Source: Histoplasma ohiense (lineage: Eukaryota; Ascomycota; Eurotiomycetes; Onygenales; Ajellomycetaceae). From it: a DNA stretch of 64,000 bases. The stretch's first letter is position 1; each line of letters starts with the position of its first letter. The notes under the pieces were generated by a model. The model searched no databases. It saw only the letters and a list, made by a program, of their open reading frames with translations, and was not told the DNA's origin. Positions 10,596-20,318 of this stretch are shown piece after piece. The translations under genes and the position numbers were made by a program. The stretch is taken from positions 5,332,001 to 5,396,000 of the forward strand of contig JAEVHH010000004.1 of assembly GCA_017607445.1 (NCBI GenBank). The letters are read 5' to 3'.

Positions 10596-13064
10596 TCATA
10601 CAGCATCCCTATTCTTCCACAGTCCGACTTTCGAATCCGCGTTACCCCCCTCCGCCAGCCTCTTCGTGACAACCGCCGCCCCGATTGTCACAAGCCCACC
10701 AAACCTCATAACCCACCCCACAGAATCATCCCAAGGCTCTCCACGCGGCTTCTGCAGGGCGTTGAAGATAGCACTGCTAACCAGAGTCGAAAGGATTTGC
10801 GGAAAGGATATCGACACATTGTGGATGCCAAGTATCACGCCGGCTTCGCCGGTTGTGTCGACCTCACCGTCGTCTGCTGATTCATTGTCATCTTCATTGT
10901 CCTCTTCTCTCTCATCGACGATAAGATTATCGCCATCTTCGTCGTTGCGATGGGAGCTCTCCTCGTTGTTTTGTTCGTTTTTGCCATCTTGGCCATGGGC
11001 GGTGGCGACAGGGGTTGGCAGGGATGTTGACGCGGTGGAATGATACGAAAGACCAGGAGTTCCATAATCCCCTTCTACTGCCATATGAGCATCGCTGCGA
11101 TCCTCCTGGCTAGCGACAACAGCTTGTTGTTGTTGTTCCCGCCGCCGCGATCGGGGCAACAGACCATCGCTAGAATCGCGTCTCATGTGTAGCAACCGAT
11201 ATCTCCTCCGGCGTTTTTTTGCATCACTTTTTGCCACCTCCGCCGATATAAGGGCAAATGGCGCCCAAAGAGTCATTGCCCATGAGATACCAACGACAGA
11301 CACGACGACCGTTCCAGCCTGTGGAGTTTTAATGAAAAAGGTGCTGAACATACAAATGGTAAATAGGATGTGGGACATGAGCCAAGCGCGTCGGAGGGTG
11401 AAACCCGGTATCTGCAGGCGGGAGAGTAGAGATGGTGATTCCCTCTCAGTTAGCTTAAGTGGTTTACTTAGCTGTGGTGGTGGTGGTGGTGGTGGTAGCG
11501 GTAACGCAGCAGATGAAACGGTGATAGATATGGTTGATGCTGACTCTCTGCGAGATAGGTATGGGTGCTGCCGGGTGGGTGAGGCAGCAGATTCCGGGGT
11601 TAAAATCGCCGGTCGATATGTCGGCACGACTAGAAGAGGAAGAATGATGCTCGCTGCAAATGATATAATCGCGTAGATCAACAGTGCAAAGGTGCCCACC
11701 CGAGTAGCCGCTACCCACGCCTCGTCAATATCCTCAGGCGGTAGGTGTGGGCGTTCCTCAAATATCGGATTAACGTACAGCTGCCCGATGTAAGTGGTGC
11801 TGTAAAACAAGAATGGGAACCACCCGACCCATGCGAAAAGCTGGACCTCGCATACTTTGCGGATTTGGGGCGGCAAGGTGCGGATTGAATGGAAAACTTG
11901 CTTGAAAAAAGCGATAACTCCAGGATTATCTGATGACGGGGGGCCTTCCAGTCGTGGATCCCGCTCGGTGATGAATAGGCAGCTAATCAAAAGCGTAATG
12001 CCCAGCGATAGGGACGCAATCATACAAAGTACTTGGAATTGCGTCTTTCCGAAAAGGGGAAGTATTTTGGGTAGATCGAGATAGCCCGAAATATATCCCA
12101 GGATATTGCCAATACCAGTTAGCCGACTTGCCCATGCATTGGCAACCTCTTGCTGGTGCGCTGGGGCATTGTCGACGATGAAAGCTCGAATTGCCGCTTG
12201 GACTAAAACGAAAAACGAGCAAATGTCAATCAACATCAGACATAACAGTCATATTGAATTTAACAGGGTAAAGAAGGCAAGCTCACCTGTATTAATAGCA
12301 AAATCAAGGCAATACATCAAAATAGTCGCCATGACGATAGACGTTACTTTGACACCCTCAGAGCCGAAGGGAACGCCAAATATGCCCAATATGCCGCCCA
12401 CGATCTCACGAGTCCATGCAAGCGCGAGCAGGGATACGATCGTGGCAATCCCACCCCCGATCATAAATGGCTTTCGTTTTCCCCATGATATTCTGCAGTT
12501 ATCACTACGAATGCCAACGTATGGCTGGACAAGGACTCCTGTTAAGGGGCCTGCAATCCAAACAAAGGCAAGGAGAGATTTATCCATCCCCATGGATAGT
12601 AAGAAGGGCTATAGACAAGTATATATATGTATTAGCTTTTCCCTATTCAAAAATACAGAGTGAGAAGAAAAGTATAATGTAAATAGAAATCCCCCGAACA
12701 CATACAGATCCATTTGACAACTCTACAGACCAAACAATCTGCAAGCTGTGTCGTCCAATCATACGAATATAAGAAAAATAGATTAGCATTCAATCCCAAT
12801 CACCATTTCGAAGCGAAAAAAAAAGGCCAAAATAAAAACATACCCGCCGATACTCAGTGTTAGCAGAAACAAATACCAGCTGCTCTTCCGTTCCGTATCC
12901 CCGCAGGCCTCCTTCGCAAACTCGTCTGTTGCTGCATCGCCACAGACCTCTCCGGCATCGGCATTGGCATCAACATCAACATTGTGTCCCGAAGATGACG
13001 GCTGCTCATCCCCGCCAAGCAGCGGAGAACGATCCGACCCTCTATCCGGCGATGACGAGTTCAT
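10596..13064 (-). CDS. Alpha-glucoside/sucrose-H+ symporter, SUT/GPH type MFS transporter
   Basis: Predicted plasma-membrane proton-coupled importer of sucrose, maltose or related glucosides (glycoside-pentoside-hexuronide family, like plant SUT and fission-yeast Sut1). Exons 13064..12844, 12745..12706, 12608..12287 and 12202..10596 give 729 residues. The 40-nt exon 2 supplies the conserved helix-1 segment LQIVWSVELSNGS and keeps phase exactly. Family marks follow: FVWIAGPLTGVLVQPYVGIRSD, WGKRKPFMIGGG (the loop 2-3 signature) and NAWASRLTGIGNILGYISGYLDLP. Twelve membrane segments are expected. Two unusual insertions enlarge the protein: a loop with a seven-proline run (near residue 425) and a long acidic loop (EREEDNEDDNESADDGE, near residue 645), both likely cytosolic. 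The start is the ATG at 13064; the frame stays open a few codons further upstream without another ATG. Substrate is inferred from family only. Confidence 0.88.
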
Positions 13065-14216
13065 AAGAAGAAAATACACATAAGACGTTGATAAAAAAGA
13101 AGGGGCCAGCGGAGAAAGAGAAAAAGAGAAAGAAAGAAAGAAAAACGAATTAAAAGCGAACGTAGCGATATTTGTTTCCCTTCTTTTCCTTTCTTTTCCT
13201 TTCTTTTCCTCCTTTATCGCTCTTTTGTTCCTGTTATTAGCAGATGAAAATTATCGCTGCCGTGCTGCTGGGTCGGGTATCATATACACTACACACAAAT
13301 GTATATATATATGTCCGTCTTTCCTTCTTGCCACCCTCTTCCCTCTTCGCTTTCTCCTATTCCACAGTGAACAGCCGACGTTCGAATATCTTTTTAACTT
13401 CCTTCTTTCCTTTGGGGGGAAGGTATGTATGTACTAGTAAGTATTGTATATAATAGAATAACAGAATAATAAATAAAAGATAAGAGACAAAATAGGAAGC
13501 TTTAACATCAGTCTTTCATCTCATCTCATTGTGTTTTGCATTCTTCCAAAGTTCTTCTCAGAAGACTGTGATCATGATCCACATTCCCGCCACCACCATC
13601 ATCATCATCACCACAATGGTAATGATAATGGTAAACACTTAAGCCACCAACAGCAAGCCACAGACCACACACACAACGTGGCATGCAATGTCCGGGGGAA
13701 AAACGCAGGTTGGTTAGGGTGAGGAATGAGGAATGTTCCGCGTACAGATCGATGACGACGTTGAAAGGAAAAGCTTTGGTGGACCTCATTCCAAATGCGG
13801 TCCTTGGCGAAGAGGCCTCGGAGAAACTTTCCTGTTCTGTTCTACCAGGTCACATGTCAAGTTGCTCTGTGGGAGGGATAGTTGACTAACATTGTTGTTG
13901 TTCTTTTTAACTATCTACATACTCCGTACGTATCTGTGACTTATTGGCTAACGTAGGAGCTCGTGGAACCACCTTCCGTCTTCCGTTCGATGGCGACTGG
14001 ATCATTTCCAGGGTGGAATATTGGGCTGTGTTCCGCCAAGAACAAGGTTCATAAGAATGCCATCAATAAACGGCATCCAGGCAGCAGGGGCCAATTATGG
14101 TGAAGGCAGGGCATGTCCAATGTGTGCCTGCGCATGGCCCCAGTAGCACCCTCTTAACCAACAAATCGAACAGGTTCTTTCTCCAATTACTGATGCTATC
14201 ATTTACTCAATGTCCT
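13065..14216. other. Intergenic, transporter promoter side
   Basis: Contains CT-rich tracts (13180-13230, TTTCTTTTCC repeats) typical of fungal promoters and leaders, and a (CAT)n-like run at 13595-13625. No supported gene. Confidence 0.5.
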
Positions 14217-15648
14217 ATGTCCCTACCGCTTAAGCGACAGCTGGAGCTCCCGAAGCCTGAGCCCAAAAGGAAGAAAGCTGAGCATTCTGTTCGTGAAGCA
14301 GAAGCCCAACGACCAGCAGAGTTTTGGGAGAATCTCTCCCAAATTTGGATGACAAAAAAGGCCTTGAGAGAGCTAGATCGAAGAAACACTCACCGGCGAC
14401 CTCATGTTACAAAGCCCTATAGACCGATTACTCGACAGATTTCCGCTGAACGAAGAAAGAACCTTGTTGCGTACGCCCCGGAGTTCCTCAGCTCATGCAA
14501 ACCAGATTGTTTAGATCGGGTAAGGAGATTTGCTAGACACGGAGGCCCGAACCTCTCTGACCTCAGAAATGTATGTATTGCTTATGTATAATAATCCAAA
14601 TTAATTTAACACGCTCTACTTCAAAATGCCTAAGAGACCATTAGCAGACACTACGCCCTCTTCCGTAACTCAATCCAAGCGAAGCTCTCAGAGCACCGGC
14701 GCCTACAGCTTTGGCTTTGAGCAGCATCTTATTGACCATTTTGTCTATCCTCATGGATACGAGTATCCTGATGATAGAATCCCAGAAAATCCAAGCAATT
14801 GGGATCAAATCAACAATGTGCTTGATCAAAGCCGAGGTTCCCTGTCACCGTCGAAATTCGGGGACGAGGAGTTTCGACAATTTGAACGAGCAAATACATA
14901 TGTCACCAGTGAAAAGAAAGTAACCAAAATTATCGAAATTCTTGAAGGAGGAAGTGATGATAGGACCATTGGAGGCGACTATCCATTCGGAAATTTTAGG
15001 CCCTTAACTGATGGCACGATTCCCAGTGCTAAGCCTGACCACTTCCACGGGTCCCGGCCCGAAGAACTAAACGGGCGTATCCGCGGTGAGCTTAACGATA
15101 CCATCATACCTTCAACGGCGGCCAGTCGTCCAATGTTGCCTAATTACTTCCTAGAAATCAAAACACCGGTCAAATCTGCTGCGGTAGCAAAACGGCAAGC
15201 CTGCTATGATGGAGCTCTAGGCGCCCGAGCGATGCAAAGACTTCAGTCATTTTGAGTGAACCCGGTCTACGACAACAATGCCTATACCATTACATCAACT
15301 TATCATGATGGCACTCTCAAACTTTACACCTCCCATCCCCCCGCACCCAGCTGCCCTGAAAGTCAGCCGGAGTATTTTATAACCCAGTTGAATGGTTGGA
15401 ATATGACCGGGAATTTGAAAACGTTTCGAGAGGGGGCGACTGCGTATCGGAATGCCAGAGACTGGGCAAAGGAGAAGAGAAAAGAATTTATTGAAGCTGC
15501 AAACACAAGATTTCTAGAGCCAAAGCCCCAATCAGTTCCTTCCTCTCTCTCCGGAGGCACCATCACATCTACCGTGGAGGTGGCGGTAATAGACTCAGAC
15601 ATCTCAACAAACTCTGATGAGACAGAATATCTGGACGCACAATTTTAG
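14217..15648 (+). pseudogene. DUF7924-like fungal protein gene interrupted by an in-frame TGA
   Basis: Exon 1 is 14217..14570 and exon 2 is 14635..15648; the intron has GTATGT and an unusual TAAG acceptor, with phase kept. The frame is open from ATG to 15648 apart from one TGA at 15253-15255, immediately after LGARAMQRLQSF. The conserved reading resumes at once with PVYDNNAYTITSTYHDGTLK. Conserved blocks: PAEFWENLSQIWMTKKALREL, FARHGGPNLSDLR, HLIDHFVYPHGYEYPDDRIP, LPNYFLEIKTP and ATAYRNARDWAKEKRKEFI. From memory these match a family expanded in Aspergillus and Onygenales and classed as DUF7924; its function is unknown to me. The PD (AKPDHF) and E-x-K (FLEIKT) elements could belong to a PD-(D/E)XK nuclease-like fold; this is inference. 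Without the stop the product would be about 455 residues. Upstream ATGs at 14097 and 14193 are possible alternative starts. Confidence 0.7.
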
Positions 15649-15813
15649 TTTCAAGGAGTTTCGCACCTCCAACTCTGCTGACTAATAAATGATTTTTGCT
15701 CTGATAGACTTTATTTTCTATATTCTAAATATTTCTCAACAGGCTCTCCCCTTTCTTCATTTATATTTCTAATGCTCATTAAAATAATTGCATCAACCTC
15801 CACGATATTGCCC

Positions 15814-16220
15814 ATGGCAACAACCGTTCTTACTCAATCCAGAGCCCCTGAGACTGCCCCAAATTGCTACTGCTGTGGCGGGAAGGGAGCTCTTAGAGTT
15901 ACATGGTCTTCAAATGGCAAGGGAAATGCATGCCATCCATACTATCTCTGTTCACTTTGTGATGGGTTTCTTGTTTTCAAAAACTTACACAGCAACAATC
16001 CAAGAAATCCCCAATGCTTCTGCGGTGCCCCAAATAAGATGCAGATATCTGGTCTGAGAAGAGAGCATCACAAGAGTTCCACTATGTTCGCTGACTGAGG
16101 AGATGTGGTTTCTGCAACACAGTGCAGAATGATCAGCAGCAGCTTACAGTGTATGAAGATTTGATTAACATGCTTATTCAACATTTGGTGATTTACTATG
16201 GGAGAGGGCCTACGCGGTAG
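15814..16220 (+). pseudogene. GRF-like zinc-ribbon protein gene, frameshifted
   Basis: From the ATG at 15814 (context CCCATGG; another ATG lies at 15772) the frame encodes a short leader and a zinc-ribbon-like block: CYCCGGKGALRVTW, CHPYYLCSLCDGFLVF and PQCFCGAPNKMQ. This resembles the fungal GRF-like zinc-ribbon family that binds metal through CxC/CxxC pairs. After about 16055 the frame drifts into unrelated sequence and stops at 16098. The expected continuation is found in another frame: EFHYVR, a TGA at 16092-16094, then LRRCGFCNTVQNDQQQLTVYEDL to a stop at 16220. So the copy carries at least one frameshift and one nonsense codon. It lies 165 bp downstream of the broken DUF7924-like gene, on the same strand. 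Role unknown; nucleic-acid binding is inferred from GRF-type fingers. Confidence 0.62.
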
Positions 16221-17473
16221 CACACTTAAGTGTTGAAACATCAGAATAACTGTTTAACTATACTCACTCCACACATGTATGAGTATCCCCTGTCAGTTGC
16301 TGTCCCCTAGTGTATTCAGGCCTTCAACTCAAGCCTGGAAGGAGTTATAATATCAAGCACAAGACTATTGCACGCACTTGACAAAGTCATGTGATCTTTT
16401 TCCTTTTACCTAGGTACACTTCCAGAAGACATTCTTGCTTGAAGACATTCTTGAAGACATTCTTGAAGCCTGTTTCTGGCTAAAATTTCCCTTCTTTCTA
16501 TCCCTCCTCACTGCCAGGCCTCCTCGTCACCTTCAACCTCCTTCCAACAAAGAAGAATGCTAGGAAAGCCCAGCAAATCAAAACAGTTATATAGCCGCTC
16601 ATATTTTACTGCTCATTAGGCTCGTTGGAAATTCCCAATGAGGCTAACAGTGCTCTCAGAGCCAGCTAGCATAATCGAGGCAGTGCCACATTTAAACCAT
16701 TATGTCAGCCTGATCTGTGTTGGGAGATTCTATTGTGCTGGACTGTAATTCCATGAACTATGTATGATCGGAATGGTCAACGCACTGTACTATACATGTA
16801 ACCTCTGGTCAGGCTCGTTAACCAACGCTGCTTCCAGATCCAGTTTGACACTTTCACCAGAAATCAAGAAGTTTATCTATGTCAATCCTTTAGCACCTCG
16901 AGCTTCCCAGCAGACGTCTTTTTCCAGGCATGGTGCACGCTTGAGTTCCGGAGAGTAATAACACAAAAAGGCAATATTCCGCTGCCCAAAATGAAGGGGA
17001 GATATAGAAGAAGGAAATGATGCCACAGCTCTGGTGAAACAACCCCGCCCTTCTAAGCTGGCTGTATCAAAATGCAGGGCGCCAGCCAGTCAGCGTTTCG
17101 AAAAGAAGTGCTCATTCAACCCAATGATGTTTTCTAACTTATGACATCACACTTATTGGACTTGAGACCTCTCTAGGATCAGTTTCTTAATGCAGATCTC
17201 CTTGTTGCTGCTGAATTTGGTGGCCCTGCTCTGGGAGCTATCTTGACAGATGTTCTCTTGGCTTCCTGGGGGTCATACCAGCTGCCAAAAACATCCCCGT
17301 CGTCGTGATAAAAACGCTTGATGATGCTAGGCTAGACCCAACAGGAAGACGGAGAATTTTCTGACATGTAGCCTGACTGAAAAGGCCCTGCCAACCCTTG
17401 TCCTTGGGCTTCCAATGATCTGACCACCTCCTACCAACTCAAAGGGCTTCTGCCTCTGGCAGCTGCATTTGCG
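16221..17473. other. Intergenic, repeat-bearing, no gene seen
   Basis: Contains the tandem repeat at 16425-16468. The remainder shows no supportable open frame or RNA. Confidence 0.45.
16425..16468. repeat. Tandem GAAGACATTCTT repeat
   Basis: Three consecutive copies of the 12-bp unit GAAGACATTCTT (the first followed by an extra GCTT) plus a partial fourth. Confidence 0.85.
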
Positions 17474-18233
17474 ATGGCGGATCATGGCCCTGATGCAGCG
17501 CCTGACACGGAATCATGCTCCCCCAAGAAACATAAAGGTGGTGAGGAAAACATTGACGAGGATGATTCCAATAGTGATGACAATGGTTCCTTCAAAGATG
17601 AGGGTCAGCGGTCTCCAGAACACTACAAAGCCCTGGCAGAGACTCTAGATGTCTCCCAACTTGGGCGGAAGCGGAGAGAAAAGGGCTTCATTGAAGAACG
17701 TCTTCAGAACGGGAATACAGTCCTTATTCTCCAACATGTTCCCAACAACAGAAGTCATTGTTGGGTGTTTCATTGTGTCCTCTTCAAACTGACTGGAAGG
17801 TCACATATCGAGTCTTCATATTGTCTTAATTTGAAAGACACAGCCGGAACGCGTTATGGTATGCATATCTAACTATATAGCTTTTAGCGGTGATTGTGGC
17901 CGATATTTGGCTTTATATCTAGACTCAAATCAATTTTGCCATGTCCCCTGTATGGAACAGATCTTCGACGACCCTCTCCAAGTTGATGAAACCCAGCTAG
18001 CTACCTGAAGATGGAAGGTGGCATCTACCTGACCGGTCTCCTTGGAAATGCCGTAAGAATTGAGCGGTCTGACAGAGCAATTGAAGACTAGTTTCATTTT
18101 TGCGGCCTGGCATTCCACAGCACTTATTACGAAAAATGCGATGAAGCTTACAAAGCCTGGGAGGAAGAATGGAGCATGGAGGAGTATTGAACACCAGAGA
18201 TAAGCCACAACATGACGGAAGACGAAGATAAGT
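17474..18233 (+). pseudogene. Possible relic of an unidentified protein gene
   Basis: The frame from ATG 17474 starts like a real acidic protein (MADHGPDAAPDTESCSPKKH, then DEDDSNSDDNGSF) and contains SPEHYKALAETLDVSQLGRK. After about 17700 it loses protein character and stops at 17872. Further coding-like fragments in other frames occur to about 18190, such as GLAFHSTYYEKCDEAYKAWE, separated by stops. The pattern fits a decayed gene. The block ALAETLDVSQL-RKR faintly recalls the N-terminus of DUF3435 (tyrosine-recombinase-like) fungal proteins, but this is only an impression and no catalytic residues can be seen. Confidence 0.3.
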
Positions 18234-18845
18234 GTGTATGTACCTTGCCCTCCTGGGCCAGAATCAGAGGAACCTAAGAGGAGTGATTATTTTCCTGAGG
18301 AGCCAGCCCCATACTCCCTGAGTGACGTCTTAGCAGATGTACGTGGGATGTCCAATATCGATGGGCTAGTTCGCAGGAAGCCCAAAAAATCCAAAGAAGG
18401 CCTTAGACTTTCATGTTGTGACGGTGCTGGCCCTGGACCTCACTACCATCCTTTGTTTTTACGCAACACCTCGCGGAGCAGCTTGCGGCCTTCTTGCTTC
18501 TTCTCTTCAACCTTTGAATCTTTGTCTATTGCATTCTACTTGTATGTTAGGTCGAATAGAAATGGCATCATTTACACATACTAGGGGCAGGCTGCCCCTA
18601 GCATCCCTCCCCCTTCTGGGGGTGGGCAAATGAACCTCTTAAAACTTCAGAGATGAAGGCATTTTTGATTTCTTCAAAGGGTTGGAAAGTTAAGGCACAA
18701 CACTCTATAGTAGGAGCTTCATGAAACATGCAGCTGGGCAGGATGGAGTAAAAGTGCGAAGTCATGTTATCGTCAATAGATACGATCACTAGATAAAATT
18801 GCTAGATATCATCATCGTAGATATCATTCATTCAAGCCGGTCAGT

Positions 18846-18866
18846 AGATATATATATATATATATA
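18846..18866. repeat. (TA)n microsatellite
   Basis: About ten consecutive TA dinucleotides. Confidence 0.9.
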
Positions 18867-18879
18867 GTAAGCTAGCATT

Positions 18880-19215
18880 GATAGGTAGGTGGGTAGCTAG
18901 ATGGAGATGTTTATTCTCATAGAGATTGATTGGATATTGAGCAGACGGGCTGGTTGAAAGGTAGGGAGGTAGATAGGTAACTAGCTATCTAGCTAGCACT
19001 CTATATTTCATCAGCATTCGATCGGATATCAAGCAGGTAGGTAGGTAGGTAGGTAGGTATGTAGGTAAAGCAGATAGCCAGTGATCTAGCTAGCAATATC
19101 TATTCATATAGACATCGATCAGATATCAAGCAGGCAGATAGATAGATTGGTAGATAGCATTCTTTATTTCATTAGCAATTGATCAGATATCGTGCAGGTA
19201 GGTAGGCGGGCAGGT
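18880..19215. repeat. Diverged minisatellite with TAGG tetranucleotide tracts
   Basis: A core close to ATCGATCAGATATCAAGCAG recurs near 18926, 19016, 19114 and 19177 with substitutions. Each core is followed by a run of GGTA/GATA-type tetranucleotides (perfect GGTAGGTAGGTAGG at about 19036-19055) and by TAGCTAGC plus TATTTCAT-like spacers. Period is roughly 60-100 bp. No reading frame explains it. Confidence 0.75.
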
Positions 19216-20133
19216 CGACAGATAATTCAGAGGGCATTTAAGCCAGTTATGAACTAGTCAAAGTTAAGTCTCCAGTACTGTACAGTACATCGATAAAAAT
19301 GGAGATTATCCACCATTTAAATCAATCAGAGATGCAAAAAATCTCCTCTACATCAGCAAAATCATTGAGATTCAAGCCACAGATCCAATCATTTCAGCCA
19401 CGCAACTTTTTGAGCCAACGTTCAAATCTTTGTATGATTCTTAGAGACTTCGCTTCGCTCCGTCTAATTAACAAAACTGGCATTCAACGGTAGATGTGTG
19501 GGTGCCCATGCGTTAGTGATGAAATCAAGTCTATATTATCGTTTTGGTGATCAATTAAGGTTGTTGAAGGGGCCAGAAAAGAAAAGTCAGTTTCTTGTAA
19601 CAATACAACAAGAACAGAAAAAATCCATTTAAGTTTCTTCAAAAAAATTAAATAAATAAAAAAATTAAAATAAAATAAATAAATAAATAGAGAAAAGTTG
19701 GGCCGTGGAGAAGTGGAGGGGGCGGAAAAGTCATGTATATAAAATATATATATATATATGTATATATTGGAAAGAGAAGTCATAAAGCCAAAATCCCGCA
19801 AGTGAAAAACCCAAGAGACAATAAGATGGATAAATACGGAACCTAAGCATTATTTGAGGGGGAACGGAAAGACAAACGAAGAAAACAGCAGTTGCGGTGG
19901 TAGCAGCTAACATAAACCGATTCCATCTCTATATAAACATAGCAAGCGTAGCCAAAATGGAAAACATCAAACATTCCAGATCCACGGCCAAGAAAGAGGC
20001 AACCGGCAACACCGCTGTTCCAAAACTACCATCTCTCGCGATGGAGGAAGGGATAGATACCAAAAGGGTTGAGCAGAGGAAAGCAAAGCGCGAAGAATTG
20101 TAAGAGAGAAAACACGTAGTCTAACTATCTAGC

Positions 20134-20287
20134 TTAAACTAACCCACTTCTAGCTATCATCTGTGGCGTTACCAGAGTGGGTAAGCCAGATTGCATGACC
20201 ATAGACGACGGCAGGGAGGTTACATTGGCCATGTTGACTATGCCGGTCGCCATGTAATTATTGTTGCCGTTGTTGTTGTTGTTGCTG

Positions 20288-20318
<31 letters not shown>

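Larger units (their letters stand above)
18234..20133. other. Repeat-rich intergenic region
   Basis: Holds a (TA)n tract, a diverged minisatellite (18880-19215), GGTA runs and a second (TA)n tract near 19740-19760. No supported gene; downstream flank of the Ste12-like gene lies at its right end. Confidence 0.5.
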
